From Paenibacillus sp. ACRRY (GTDB taxonomy: Bacteria > Bacillota > Bacilli > Paenibacillales > Paenibacillaceae): a DNA stretch of 64,000 nucleotides. The notes beneath the pieces were generated by a model, which saw only the letters and a list, made by a program, of their open reading frames with translations, did not search any database and was not told where the DNA came from. The position numbers and the translations under genes were made by a program. The DNA lies in assembly GCF_022346995.1 (NCBI RefSeq), contig NZ_JAKRNM010000002.1:744001-808000 (forward strand). The letters are read 5' to 3'. Position 1 is the first letter of the stretch. The number at the start of each line of letters is the position of its first letter. Of this stretch, positions 44,946 to 53,972 are shown in pieces.

Positions 44946-45698
44946 ATGAGAATTATCATATCACCAGCCAAAAAGATGAAGGTCGATACCGATCTGATGA
45001 CCAGCGCGCAGTTGCCGCGTTTTATAAACGAATCAGAACAGCTGTTGAGTGTACTTCAAAAGTTATCCTATGAGGAGCTCAAAGCGTTATGGAAGTGTAA
45101 CGATGCAATCGCCGAACAGAACATGGAACGGATCCGTAAAATGAATGTAAAAGCCAATCTTACGCCAGCCATCTATGCCTATGAGGGCATACAGTATCAG
45201 TATATGGCAGCGGGTGTTTTTCAGGAGGAAGAACTGGCGTATCTGGAGCAGCATTTGCGTATACTATCCGGTTTTTATGGCATGTTGCGGCCTTTAGATG
45301 GGGTTACACCTTATCGGTTGGAGATGCAAGGCAAGCTGCAAGGTCCGGGTTACAGCTCGCTCTATCAATTCTGGGGCAGCAAGCTCGCAGATCAGCTTCA
45401 ATCAGAGAGCAATTGTATTCTAAATTTGGCTTCCAAAGAGTACAGCAAAAACATCACTCCTTTTCTTAACGAGGAAACCCGATTTATCAATTGTGTATTT
45501 GGACAAATGGTCAATGGGAAGATGGTTGAGAAGGCAACCCGGGCGAAAATGGCTAGAGGTGAGATGGTGCGATATATGGCAGAGCGTAAGATTACAGATG
45601 TGCAGGAGATTAGAAACTTTGATCGGTTAGATTTTGTTTTCTCCAAAGAGAAGTCGGATGAGAGTAATTATGTATTTATATATCCACAAGGGAAATAG
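44946..45698 (+). CDS. yaaA: Peroxide stress protein YaaA (UPF0246)
   Basis: A 250-residue cytosolic protein of the YaaA/DUF328 family, which protects DNA in peroxide stress by limiting free iron in E. coli. The family opening MRIIISPAKKM is perfect. LTPAIYAYEGIQYQYMAAG, LRILSGFYGMLRPLDGVTPYRLEM and INCVFGQMVNGKMVEKATRAKMARG follow in the usual order. It stands alone with a hairpin terminator downstream. The catalase gene a little further on is another peroxide-defence gene but is not linked in an operon. Confidence 0.93.
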   Translation: MRIIISPAKKMKVDTDLMTSAQLPRFINESEQLLSVLQKLSYEELKALWKCNDAIAEQNMERIRKMNVKANLTPAIYAYEGIQYQYMAAGVFQEEELAYLEQHLRILSGFYGMLRPLDGVTPYRLEMQGKLQGPGYSSLYQFWGSKLADQLQSESNCILNLASKEYSKNITPFLNEETRFINCVFGQMVNGKMVEKATRAKMARGEMVRYMAERKITDVQEIRNFDRLDFVFSKEKSDESNYVFIYPQGK

Positions 45699-45737
45699 GG
45701 GAATTCAAACTTATTATTAAAATAAGTGCTAGTTAGC

Positions 45738-45770
45738 AAGCCAGCTCTTCTTATGGGCTGGTTTTGTTTT
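45738..45770 (+). terminator. Intrinsic terminator of yaaA
   Basis: AGCCAGC (45739-45745) pairs with GCTGGTT (45757-45763) and leads into TTTTGTTTT. Confidence 0.75.
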
Positions 45771-45819
45771 GATATTGATTTCAGAATCACAGCTGTGGCA
45801 TAGTGTGCACAGTAACTCA

Positions 45820-45868
45820 AAAATCCCCTTCACCAACACCAGCAATTCGGCTGGCATAGTGAAGGGGT
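45820..45868 (-). terminator. Intrinsic terminator of the pectate lyase gene
   Basis: On the - strand CCCCTTCAC (45859-45867) pairs with GTGAAGGGG (45824-45832), with an inner CCAGC/GCTGG stem, then ATTTTTG. Confidence 0.85.
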
Positions 45869-45947
45869 TCGTCTTTAAACCGTTACATTTTACTTGAATG
45901 GGCACTTCACACACATGTTGTACTCTAACTTAAAACTACGTTACCAC

Positions 45948-47312
45948 CTATCTCGCGCCAATATTTGTACCTGATGGGGTACCTGAGCCAATCAGATCAC
46001 TGCCTGCAGCAAGTTTCAGGAAATTACCCAGTACTGGCGTCCCATCGCTGCTGCGAGTTACAGATGGTACAAGGGAGACAAAGTCGTCTGCACTCGCGAA
46101 CAGGCCTTTGTCATTTACGCTCTTTTTGTTTTTCCACCAGACGTTGGTGCTGCTGACGTCCGTTCCGCTTGTTTTGTCACTTGCCCCGCCTTGGAAGGAC
46201 AGGTTGTTGGTGAAAAGATGGGTGCCTACATCGAAGGCAAAATTGCTTTGGCCGTTGTTCCAGGACGTGTTGTTTTTCATCTGAATGGAACCGGGATTAC
46301 TGTTGTACGTGAAGCCATGTTTTTTATTATTAAAGGCAATGCTGTTTTCCACAATATGATTCACGGCAATTTTCTCGCCGCCCAGCTTGAAGCCGTTGCC
46401 ATCACTGTTGGAGGTGGAGGTACCATCTGATGTTGCGCCGTTGGCATAAGCTATGCTGTTACGGATCGTTACGGCGCCAATAGCCCCCGTATCCGTTTTG
46501 CTGTAGAGATCCCAGCCATCGTCCACATTATAGGCAGCGATACATGCGTCGAACAGGTTGCCGGGGCCCACCGTTAATTTAGCAGCAAAGCCGTCTGCAT
46601 CCTCGCCATCGTCCGGATCATAGTTGTTATGGGAATAGGAGCGAATGATTTCATTGTAGGCTGGCCATTCACTCTTGGCAGCAGTGGAGGCATAACGACC
46701 CAGCTGAATGCCGGTATCGCGATTATGATGAGCTTCAATCTGTTCCAGGCGATTGTAGCTACCACCGATAAATATTCCGTTATCGCCTGCGCCTTTCACT
46801 TCAAGCCCTTTAACCAACCAATAATCCCCGAACATCTGCAAACCCCGATTGGTGGATGAGAAAGCTTGGGCGGAGAAATCGAAGACAGGCTTTTCCGTTC
46901 CGTAAGCGACCAGATTTTTGCGCTGTCCAGATGTGCCGCTGTTGCCTCGCTCAATCGTAACGGTTTCGGAGAAATTATAGGTTCCGCCGCGCAGAAAAAT
47001 GGTTTTTCCCGGAGCGATTTGGGTTAGTGCATTCGTAAGTGTAGTTGGACTTGCCAGCGTTCCTGGATTGTTTGCTGATCCGTTAGGAGCGACATATAAA
47101 TCACCAGCAGCGAGTGCAGCAGGAGTTGTTGCGGCTGACTGTTCAGACGAATTTTGCACACTGCTCTCCGTAAGTTCCACCGCACCTGCTAATCCACCAC
47201 CTAATAGCATTAGAGGAAAAGCGGTACTCAAACACAGATAAGCCATTTTCGATTTCCATGAACGTTCAGAGCGTACAGATGGATAAGTAGAAACAGAAGG
47301 GAACCATTTCAT
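45948..47312 (-). CDS. Secreted pectate lyase, family PL9-like
   Basis: A 454-residue exported protein with a long signal region (cleavage after about residue 45, LMLLGGGLAGA-VE) and a right-handed parallel beta-helix. It begins DLYVAPNGSANNPGTLASP. The family 9 calcium-site region DPDDGEDADGFAAKLTVGPGN and VDDGWDLYSK is present, with the Lys in AAKL in the position of the catalytic base. It would cleave polygalacturonate by beta-elimination, for plant-wall use. I start at the ATG 47312 after AAGGAGGT, 29 codons inside the longest frame. A perfect cre site lies 63-76 bases upstream, so glucose repression via CcpA is likely. Confidence 0.9.
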   Translation of the reverse strand: MKWFPSVSTYPSVRSERSWKSKMAYLCLSTAFPLMLLGGGLAGAVELTESSVQNSSEQSAATTPAALAAGDLYVAPNGSANNPGTLASPTTLTNALTQIAPGKTIFLRGGTYNFSETVTIERGNSGTSGQRKNLVAYGTEKPVFDFSAQAFSSTNRGLQMFGDYWLVKGLEVKGAGDNGIFIGGSYNRLEQIEAHHNRDTGIQLGRYASTAAKSEWPAYNEIIRSYSHNNYDPDDGEDADGFAAKLTVGPGNLFDACIAAYNVDDGWDLYSKTDTGAIGAVTIRNSIAYANGATSDGTSTSNSDGNGFKLGGEKIAVNHIVENSIAFNNKKHGFTYNSNPGSIQMKNNTSWNNGQSNFAFDVGTHLFTNNLSFQGGASDKTSGTDVSSTNVWWKNKKSVNDKGLFASADDFVSLVPSVTRSSDGTPVLGNFLKLAAGSDLIGSGTPSGTNIGAR

Positions 47313-47658
47313 TGTGAAACCTCCTTGGTTAATGGGATTGTCATTTCGGTAAGGCACAGGTTCATCGTAAAACGTGTAAGCGTTATCAACAATAATCATT
47401 TCATTGGGTCACCTGTACAAGCCGGTATGTCAGATGTCGAGGTCACAAGTGCTGCTATTTAAAAAGTGATGCATAATCCTTACATTGGCTGATCGCCTTC
47501 ATTTAACGAGCAATCGTCTGAAATGAACGCGGGGGAGGGGTCAACAGGATGACAAAATGGCATGAAAACAAGGTTGATCCACCGCAATGAACCTCGACTA
47601 CATTAAACTTGGAAAGGTGAGACATGATTGGAAAAATATTTGTCCATGGGTATAACTC
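47313..47658. other. Regulatory region of the pectate lyase gene
   Basis: Contains the ribosome binding site and cre site of the pectate lyase gene, then about 250 bases between that gene and the catalase terminator in which I see no gene. The short + strand frame starting at 47624 runs over the catalase terminator and into catalase and is not credible. Confidence 0.6.
47375..47388 (-). promoter_or_regulatory. cre site (CcpA operator) for the pectate lyase gene
   Basis: TGTAAGCGTTATCA matches the catabolite-responsive element consensus TGWAARCGYTWNCW at every position, 63 bases upstream of the start codon. Confidence 0.85.
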
Positions 47659-47704
47659 AAAAAGCCCCGATAGCAGCTGCTTTAGGCAGATGGACTATTG
47701 GGGC
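47659..47704 (-). terminator. Intrinsic terminator of the catalase gene
   Basis: On the - strand GCCCCAATAG (47695-47704) pairs with CTATCGGGGC (47664-47673), one mismatch, followed by TTTTTGAG. The loop holds a smaller CTGCCTAAAGCAG stem. Confidence 0.87.
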
Positions 47705-47794
47705 ACTGGCTATATCGCGTCAAGATCGAAGTTAAAACTCGATACGGTACTACGTGTTAATCTCTTCTTTTACCAGCTGTCCTTGTTTCGACTT

Positions 47795-49387
47795 TTAGTA
47801 GGGATCAGCTTCATGACTGCGACGGGATGCTTCTTCCGCGCTTGGTTCATGTTTCGGCTGAACCGTGGCACTGTCATCCGTCGGCACAGACGCCAGTCCT
47901 TCAGCTACACGACGACCGTAGTCGGCATCGGCCTGAGTGAAGTGTGAGATCATGCGTTCACGAATGTCCGGTTTACATTTGGAGAGTGCACCAACCAGGT
48001 TGCTGACCAGTTCCTCTCGCTCCCAATCTTCAAACGCCCGGTATGTATCACCGGCTTGACCGAAGTCGTTAGGACGAGGAATTTTCTCCCGAACCAGACG
48101 ACCTTCAATAAGAGGTTCATGCTCCTTGCCGCGTGGAGCCGCTTCGGACAGACCACCCAGAGAAGAAGGCTCGTAGTTCACATGCGGGTTCTGTCCTGGC
48201 GCACGATCAACCTTGTACTGCATCTGACCACCGCTTTGGTTGGTAGCTACGCGATTTTTGGGAGCATTCACAGGCAGCTGCAGATAGTTCGCTCCAACCC
48301 GGTGACGTTGGGTATCCGAGTAGGAGAAGGTACGCCCTTGCAGCAATTTGTCATCCGAGAAATCGAGCCCATCCACGAGAACCCCTGTGCCAAAAGCAGC
48401 TTGTTCCACTTCGTTAAAGTAATCCTCAGGATTGCGGTTCAAGGTCATTTTTCCAACAGGCAAAAACGGAAATTGCTCTGGCGGCCACAGCTTGGTCGGA
48501 TCGAGTGGATCGAAGTCCAGCTCTGGATGTTCGCCGTCTTCCATGATCTGAACACACAGTTCCCATTCCGGGTAATCGCCTTGTTCAATCGCATGATACA
48601 GATCCAGGGTGGCATGGTTGAATTCCTGTCCCTGAATCTCGCTCGCGTCTTTTTGCAGCAGGTTCCGTATGCCTTGCTTCAGGGGTTCCCAGTGATATTT
48701 AATGAGCACGCCCGTGCCTTCTTGGTTTACCCATTTGTATGTATTGACGCCCGATCCCTGCATTTGACGATAATTGGCCGGTATTCCCCATGGAGAGAAG
48801 AGGAACGTAATCATATGGGTAGCTTCAGGACTAAGCGAAACGAAGTCGAAAAACCGCTCCATGTCCTGTGCGTTGGTCAACGGATCCGGTTTGAAGGCAT
48901 GTACCATATCCGGGAATTTCAGCGGGTCACGAATAAAAAAGATTTTCAGGTTGTTGCCAACGAGATCCCAGTTGCCGTCTTCGGTATAAAATTTTACAGC
49001 GAAGCCGCGCGGGTCACGGAGGGTCTCTGGTGAATGCCCACCATGGATTACCGTGGAGAAACGGACGAACACAGGGGTTTCTTTGCCTTTCTCCTGAAAC
49101 AGACGAGCACGTGTATATTTGGATACAGGCTCATCACCGGCTGTTCCGTATGCTTCGAATATGCCATGAGCACCAGCACCGCGTGCATGCACAACCCGCT
49201 CAGGAATACGTTCGCGGTCAAAATGCGTAATCTTTTCGAGAAAATGATAATTCTCCAGCGTAGTCGGTCCCCGGCTGCCGACGGTTCGGACATTCTGATT
49301 GTCCGTGATGGGATGGCCCTGACGATCCGTTAAAGTCTCTGGAGACGTGTCTGGGGAATGCTCTGAGTGTGAAGAATGATGATTCAT
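47795..49387 (-). CDS. katA: Monofunctional haem catalase
   Basis: A 530-residue clade-type catalase converting H2O2 to water and oxygen. The distal His67 is in [13 protein letters not shown], the distal Asn in GNWDLVGNN, and the proximal haem-ligand Tyr in [21 protein letters not shown] and [11 protein letters not shown] complete the core. The short N-terminus rich in His and Ser, and the tail ending [12 protein letters not shown], resemble KatX/KatX2-type enzymes of Bacilli, so the exact paralogue is uncertain. The ATG follows AAAGGCGGTG. No perfect PerR box could be seen in the 190 bases upstream. Confidence 0.93.
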   Translation of the reverse strand: MNHHSSHSEHSPDTSPETLTDRQGHPITDNQNVRTVGSRGPTTLENYHFLEKITHFDRERIPERVVHARGAGAHGIFEAYGTAGDEPVSKYTRARLFQEKGKETPVFVRFSTVIHGGHSPETLRDPRGFAVKFYTEDGNWDLVGNNLKIFFIRDPLKFPDMVHAFKPDPLTNAQDMERFFDFVSLSPEATHMITFLFSPWGIPANYRQMQGSGVNTYKWVNQEGTGVLIKYHWEPLKQGIRNLLQKDASEIQGQEFNHATLDLYHAIEQGDYPEWELCVQIMEDGEHPELDFDPLDPTKLWPPEQFPFLPVGKMTLNRNPEDYFNEVEQAAFGTGVLVDGLDFSDDKLLQGRTFSYSDTQRHRVGANYLQLPVNAPKNRVATNQSGGQMQYKVDRAPGQNPHVNYEPSSLGGLSEAAPRGKEHEPLIEGRLVREKIPRPNDFGQAGDTYRAFEDWEREELVSNLVGALSKCKPDIRERMISHFTQADADYGRRVAEGLASVPTDDSATVQPKHEPSAEEASRRSHEADPY

Positions 49388-49576
49388 GGAGCACCGCCTT
49401 TCCTTTTGATGGATTCGAATATATATTTTCCCTGGATCCTTGTTCTATACATTCCTTGTGGTAAAAAAAGCTTGTCACTTACCTCATGGCGTGAGATAAT
49501 TAACTTTTGCCCAGCGGCCTTTTTTGAACGGAAAATGTTAAGGACCGCTTGTATAAGAATGGAGGCTGACCAAGGA

Positions 49577-51541
49577 TTGTCTACACAACGTTATCCTTTT
49601 GCATATGACCCGGCAGAACCCTTTGTATCCCGTTTGGGGGAATGGGTGGCCGATGTTTTTTACGATATTTTGCCTGAGTCCGGCTTCGAGGTACGGGATG
49701 AACAGATTTTTATGGCGTACCAGCTCGAACGGGCCTATGGAGATAAAAAGACCATTATGGCTGAGGCCGGTGTGGGGACAGGCAAGACGTTAGTCTACCT
49801 GCTCTATGCGGTCTGTTATGCACGTTATACGGGCAAACCGGCAGTGATTGCCTGCGCCGATGAGTCATTGATTGAACAATTGGTGAAGCCGGGCGGAGAT
49901 ATTGCGAAGCTGGCTGAACATCTGGATCTTCAGGTGGACGCTCGCCTTGGTAAATCACCAGATCAATACATTTGTTTGAACAAATTAAGTGCGGTGCGAT
50001 TCGCGGATGAGGATGCACCTGTCATTGAAGAAGTGCATGAGAGCCTGCCCGATTTCGTGAATACACCCGGAACGCTTCAGGCTTTCCATCCCTATGGTGA
50101 CCGCAAACAGTATCCGCATTTGAACGATCGCCAGTGGAACAAAATCAACTGGGACCCATTCCAGGACTGCTTTGTTTGTCCAAAAAGACAGCGCTGCGGC
50201 CTGACGCTATCGCGTGATCACTATCGCCGCTCCAAGGATATCATCATCTGTTCCCATGACTACTACATGGAGCATGTGTGGACCTATGAGGCCCGCAAAC
50301 GCGAGGGACAGCTGCCGCTGCTGCCTGATCACAGCTCGGTTGTCTTTGATGAAGGGCATTTGCTGGAAGAGGCCGCGCTGAACGCACTCAGCTACAAACT
50401 GAAACACCGCATCTTCGAGGAACTTGTAACCCGGCTTTTGGAAGGGGAGATTCGCGAAACCCTTGCAGAACGTGTGGACGAAGCCATTGAGAGCAGTGAG
50501 CGACTGTTTAGACTGCTGGATACGTATACGGTGGCGATTCCAGGCTCAGAACGGAAGGAAGTTCGGGTTGAAGCGCCGCTGCTGCGTGAAATTGAACGTC
50601 TGACCAGTGTGCTGGATGCAATTGGGGAAGAGCTGGTATTCGAGAGCGGATTGTTCTCGCTGGATGGGTATCAGATGCGGGTAGTGGAAGAACATCTGGA
50701 TATGATCCAGACGGCATTGTCTCTGTTCCGCAAGGAAGATGGCTACATCTGCTGGGCGGAAGAGAATGAGGACGAGACGACGCTGTCCATCATGCCTCGC
50801 ACGGTAAAAGAAATCCTGAACGAGCGCGTATTCAATACCGGGATTCCAATTGTATTTTCGTCTGCAACCTTGTCTGTGGACAATTCCTTCCGTTATGTGG
50901 CAGACAGTCTGGGGATTGATGATTTTGTATCATTCTCGGTTGCTTCTCCATATGACTATGCGGATAAAATGCAGATGAAGATTACAGATCAAGCTGTACC
51001 AGGTCACCCGGAGAACGAAAATCGGATGCGAGATGCTGTGTCGATGCTTCAGGAAAGTGGCGGCCGTGCACTTATTCTGTTCCGTACCATGGAAGAGCTG
51101 CGAACGTTTAAACAGGACATCATTCATGTTCCGGAAGCGCAGGGACTGCGATTCATGTACGAAGGTGACCGGGAGATCAGTGATCTGATTGCTGCGTTCC
51201 AGCAGGATGAGGAGAGTGTGCTGTGCTCCGTCAATCTGTGGGAGGGACTGGACGTTCCGGGCCCTTCATTATCCAATGTCATGATCTGGTCGCTTCCGTA
51301 TCCTCCGCAGGATCCTGTATTTAATGCTAAACGCAGTGCATCGGCAGCACCATACGAAGAGATTGATCTTCCATACATGCTGCTGCGCGTGAAGCAAGGC
51401 CTGGGGCGTTTGATTCGCACAAGCAGTGACTCGGGTTCTGCAGTCATTCTCGATGAATCGCTGTATACCAAAAAGGAAGCCAAAGACCGCATTGCGGCTC
51501 TGCTTCCCAAAGGTGTGGAATGGACCACGTTGACACACTGA
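49577..51541 (+). CDS. DinG/XPD-family ATP-dependent DNA helicase (YpvA-like)
   Basis: A 654-residue superfamily 2 helicase. Walker A AEAGVGTGKT lies at 62-71. Cys of a probable Fe-S cluster lie at CLNKL and DCFVCPKRQRCGL. The Walker B box is DEGH (VVFDEGHLLEEA), and the C-terminal motifs are FSSATLSVDNS, CSVNLWEGLDVPG and QGLGRLIR. It resembles B. subtilis YpvA more than the exonuclease-fused DinG. I chose TTG 49577 (MSTQRYPFAYDPAEPF), with GGAGG 11 bases upstream; the longer frames start inside the catalase promoter. It is divergent from catalase. No SOS box is visible upstream. Role: unwinding of D-loops or blocked forks. Confidence 0.88.
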   Translation: MSTQRYPFAYDPAEPFVSRLGEWVADVFYDILPESGFEVRDEQIFMAYQLERAYGDKKTIMAEAGVGTGKTLVYLLYAVCYARYTGKPAVIACADESLIEQLVKPGGDIAKLAEHLDLQVDARLGKSPDQYICLNKLSAVRFADEDAPVIEEVHESLPDFVNTPGTLQAFHPYGDRKQYPHLNDRQWNKINWDPFQDCFVCPKRQRCGLTLSRDHYRRSKDIIICSHDYYMEHVWTYEARKREGQLPLLPDHSSVVFDEGHLLEEAALNALSYKLKHRIFEELVTRLLEGEIRETLAERVDEAIESSERLFRLLDTYTVAIPGSERKEVRVEAPLLREIERLTSVLDAIGEELVFESGLFSLDGYQMRVVEEHLDMIQTALSLFRKEDGYICWAEENEDETTLSIMPRTVKEILNERVFNTGIPIVFSSATLSVDNSFRYVADSLGIDDFVSFSVASPYDYADKMQMKITDQAVPGHPENENRMRDAVSMLQESGGRALILFRTMEELRTFKQDIIHVPEAQGLRFMYEGDREISDLIAAFQQDEESVLCSVNLWEGLDVPGPSLSNVMIWSLPYPPQDPVFNAKRSASAAPYEEIDLPYMLLRVKQGLGRLIRTSSDSGSAVILDESLYTKKEAKDRIAALLPKGVEWTTLTH

Positions 51542-51729
51542 TTGGTTTACGTTAGATGTTTTAGAATAGTTTCTTAACGAATTAAGTTCTTGTTTTCTGC
51601 GGATGAATTATCTGTAGGTGAGCAAGAGCTTATTTTGTTTTTGATATGATATTGAGGGTGCCTGAAGTGGAGTTTCCCTTACTCCTAGCTAAGCGTGTAT
51701 CAAGGTTCGTGGAGCAAGTGAACGCGAGT

Positions 51730-51774
51730 AGGCTGCCCTCGGTCAACATGATGACTTAAGGGGCAGCCTTTTTT
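51730..51774 (+). terminator. Intrinsic terminator of the helicase gene
   Basis: GGCTGCCC (51731-51738) pairs with GGGCAGCC (51761-51768), followed by TTTTTT. Confidence 0.88.
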
Positions 51775-51795
51775 GGGAGTACAGTTCTAGAAGTG

Positions 51796-52749
51796 TTAAA
51801 AAATACCCATGCTCAAATACCGTTCCCCGGTATCCGGCGCAATACAGAGCACTCGGTGGCCCGGTCCCAATTCCCGCGCAATGCGCAGTGCGGCCCAGGC
51901 CGAAGCACCAGATGAAGGGCCGAGCAGCAGCCCTTCCCGGGCAGCAAGCTGCCGCATGGTATCCAGTGCATCCTCATCGGACACCTGGATAATGGAATCC
52001 CACACGTCGGTATTCAGAATGTCCGGTATGAACCCCGGACTTGTACCGACGAGCTTGTGGGGACCGGGCTCGCCGCCGGATAGCACGGGTGAACCTTTGG
52101 GCTCCACCGCATAGATCCGGATATCCGGCAGATGCTTGCGCAGCTCTTCCCCCGTACCGGTAATGGTGCCGCCTGTGCCCGCGGTTGCAATGAAGGCATC
52201 CAGCTTGCCCTCCATCTGCTGCATAATCTCGGGAGCAGTGGTAACCCGGTGAATGTCCGGATTGGCCTGATTTTCGAATTGCTGAGGAATGAAGCTTCCC
52301 GGAATGTCAGCATGAAGCTCTTTCGCTTTGCGGATGGCCCCGGGCATCCGTTCAGCCGCAGGAGTGAGCACGACGTCTGCGCCATAGGCTTTCAGAATGT
52401 TGATGCGCTCCTTGGACATATTGTCCGGCATGACGAGAATGGCCTTATATCCTTTGGCGGCTGCATTCATGGCCAGACCGATGCCGGTATTGCCGCTGGT
52501 CGGCTCAATGATGGTTGCTCCGGGAAGCAGCAGCCCAGCTCGTTCAGCCTGCACGATCAGATTGTAAGCAGCACGGTCCTTGACACTGCCGCTTGGATTG
52601 AAATACTCCAGTTTGACATATACGTCAGCAGAGTCGCTGCCTGTAAGCCTGTTGAGCCTTACAGCCGGCGTCTGTCCGATCAACTCGGTGACATCTGCGG
52701 CAATGCCTGTATATCTGGTGGATGGTTGGTTACCCGAATTTGAATTCAT
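51796..52749 (-). CDS. cysK: Cysteine synthase family protein (O-acetylserine sulfhydrylase)
   Basis: PLP enzyme that makes cysteine from O-acetylserine and sulfide. The PLP Lys is in NPSGSVKDRAAYN, the substrate loop is EPTSGNTGIGLAM, the phosphate-binding loop is ATAGTGGTITGTG, and GPSSGASAWAAL near the C-terminus is typical. At 317 residues it is the standard CysK/CysM length; the sequence cannot by itself separate these from closely related synthases. ATG 52749 is used with AAGGAG 9 bases upstream rather than TTG 52758. The leader contains a 12-bp palindrome. Single gene, convergent with the helicase gene. Confidence 0.88.
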   Translation of the reverse strand: MNSNSGNQPSTRYTGIAADVTELIGQTPAVRLNRLTGSDSADVYVKLEYFNPSGSVKDRAAYNLIVQAERAGLLLPGATIIEPTSGNTGIGLAMNAAAKGYKAILVMPDNMSKERINILKAYGADVVLTPAAERMPGAIRKAKELHADIPGSFIPQQFENQANPDIHRVTTAPEIMQQMEGKLDAFIATAGTGGTITGTGEELRKHLPDIRIYAVEPKGSPVLSGGEPGPHKLVGTSPGFIPDILNTDVWDSIIQVSDEDALDTMRQLAAREGLLLGPSSGASAWAALRIARELGPGHRVLCIAPDTGERYLSMGIF

Positions 52750-52882
52750 GAAGTACAACTCCTTGAGTAATGAGACGTCTGAGGGAATTTCTAATCATAG
52801 AGTCTGTTCGCCTTATATAGACGGCAGGCTTTTTTGTTTTAGGGGAAATTCATTTCACGTCTAATATAAGTTCATCGTTGAT

Positions 52883-52894
52883 AACGTTAACGTT
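52883..52894 (-). promoter_or_regulatory. 12-bp palindrome upstream of cysK
   Basis: AACGTTAACGTT is a perfect palindrome about 135 bases before the cysK start. It could be an operator. A near cre-like reading of the same bases has two mismatches to the consensus and is not accepted. Confidence 0.35.
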
Positions 52895-52949
52895 CCATTC
52901 CATCTTAATGAACCCGGCTACTCAGGGTCAACCTGTATTCCAGTTCAAG

Positions 52950-53336
52950 CTACAAGCGCTGCGTCAGATCAATATGCAGATGTCGACTGAGTTCTTGCTT
53001 GACTTCATTACGTGCGAACGTCCAGAGCATGTAGAACCGCTGCCAATACCCCCTGCACAGGTAGAGCGTTTCGATGCCTTCCTGTTCACGTTTCTCCTCA
53101 AGAATTTTGACACCACGTTTTCGCATCTGCTGCCGAACTGCCAGCATTTCTTGAAGTATCTCATTTTGAATGCGGGTCAGGGACAGGACGTATACCTCAG
53201 GCATTTTCAGCAGAAGTGTATCCAGGGTGTGAATATCCCGTTCAAGCACATCCAGCAGCAGGGTACGTACAACAAGGCTTTTAACCAATCGGTGGTCTTC
53301 ATCCGTAGGGGATGGGGCGGAAGAGGAGGATGGCAT
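52950..53336 (-). CDS. Unknown SOS-regulated protein
   Basis: A 128-residue, highly charged, mainly helical cytosolic protein. After a Ser/Pro-rich first dozen residues come segments such as LVVRTLLLDVLERDIHTLDT, VYVLSLTRIQNEILQEMLAV and QQMRKRGVKILEEKREQEGI. Size and pattern remind me of B. subtilis YhjD-type proteins, but I cannot confirm this. A perfect LexA box with the same promoter spacing as the polymerase operon stands 44 bases upstream, so damage induction is very likely. ATG follows GGAAGTG. Its function is unknown. Confidence 0.8.
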   Translation of the reverse strand: MPSSSSAPSPTDEDHRLVKSLVVRTLLLDVLERDIHTLDTLLLKMPEVYVLSLTRIQNEILQEMLAVRQQMRKRGVKILEEKREQEGIETLYLCRGYWQRFYMLWTFARNEVKQELSRHLHIDLTQRL

Positions 53337-53379
53337 ACATTCACTTCCTTAACCTTGAATTCGAACATATATATTTACA

Positions 53380-53401
53380 GAACAAGTGTTCCTATATTAT
53401 A
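53380..53401 (-). promoter_or_regulatory. SOS (LexA) box and -10 of the unknown gene at 52950-53336
   Basis: GAACAAGTGTTC (53380-53391) is identical to the box at 26637. On the - strand -10 TATAAT (53396-53401) is again 4 bases before the box, with AGGAACACTTGTTC following in both. Confidence 0.88.
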
Positions 53402-53659
53402 ATCAATATATGCAATGATGATACGGAATACAACAAGAAAAAATTGGGATTGGGCTATTCAGCAGGACCATGTACATCAATTAAGGGATAGATGATCAGG
53501 ACAAGCATATTCCAAATTTTTGGTATAATTTCTGGGTTTTGCAGGAAACCTAAGAGCGTAAGAAATGGCCTAATGCAATTGCAGGACTGGATTCTTAAGC
53601 TTTCCGAGGTTAGTGGGGAGAGGGAAGTCGATTGGTTTTCTTGCGGGAGTATGGTCAAC

Positions 53660-53688
53660 AAAAAAGCCCCTGCCTTGGGCGGCGGGGC
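53660..53688 (-). terminator. Intrinsic terminator of the TIR-like unit
   Basis: On the - strand GCCCCGCC (53681-53688) pairs with GGCAGGGGC (53666-53674) with one bulge, followed by TTTTTTG. Confidence 0.88.
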
Positions 53689-53738
53689 CTGTGAAGTACT
53701 GCCGGTTCAGCGGCAGATCGAGAACATTGCATAGAAAG

Positions 53739-53972
53739 TTAAGCTAAATATTGAGGTTTCTCGTACAAAGCTTCTTTTTCCAGGATGACCTTATAAGGTC
53801 GTTCCTTTCCCTTAAGCGAGGGGCCGATCGTAATTAGCGGGACGGCCGGTTTGTGGAAACGATCTTCTTCCTTAGGTTCCGGAACCGGTCGTGATGATTC
53901 AGGCGCAGAACTGAGGCGTACCTTTTTTTCGCTGCCCCAGCGCTTGCTTATTTTTTTCATTTCCGGTTTCAT
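53739..53972 (-). CDS. Small basic proline-rich protein, partner of the TIR-like gene
   Basis: A 77-residue protein with no recognisable family. It begins MKPEMKKISKRWG and is rich in Lys, Glu and Pro, especially VPEPKEEDRFHKPAVP, suggesting a largely unfolded chain with a more ordered end (PYKVILEKEALYEKP). The start overlaps the stop of the TIR-like gene by 4 bases (ATGA), so it is translationally coupled and presumably works with it. An accessory, anchoring or inhibitory (antitoxin-like) role would fit such a partner, but nothing in the sequence proves one. The terminator lies 50 bases downstream. Confidence 0.7.
   Translation of the reverse strand: MKPEMKKISKRWGSEKKVRLSSAPESSRPVPEPKEEDRFHKPAVPLITIGPSLKGKERPYKVILEKEALYEKPQYLA

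Larger units (their letters stand above)
53337..53738. other. Intergenic region with SOS promoter and terminator
   Basis: 402 bases. It holds the LexA-controlled promoter at 53380-53401 and, on the right, the terminator of the TIR-like unit (53660-53688). The 80-residue + strand frame at 53492-53734 runs across that terminator and has no ribosome binding site, so I do not count it. Confidence 0.6.

Noticed and set aside
47624..47947. 107-residue + strand frame after the pectate lyase promoter
   Set aside because: Runs through the catalase terminator and into the catalase gene on the opposite strand; a GGAAAGGTG precedes it, but the sequence is not conserved in type.
49388..49576. Sporulation sigma factor (SigF/SigG) or PerR control of catalase
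   Set aside because: A GTATA...GGGAAAATAT stretch partly resembles a SigF promoter but misses a key -10 base, and no PerR box is visible.
51542..51729. Small gene after the helicase
   Set aside because: No frame of useful length; only the approach to the terminator is present.
52878..52895. cre site upstream of cysK
   Set aside because: TGATAACGTTAACG differs from the consensus at two positions including a core base.
52878..53402. 174-residue + strand frame opposite the SOS-regulated gene
   Set aside because: It is the complement of a better gene that has a ribosome binding site, an SOS promoter and a normal charged-helix composition.
53492..53734. 80-residue + strand frame between the SOS gene and the TIR-like unit
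   Set aside because: Crosses the terminator of the TIR-like unit and has no ribosome binding site.
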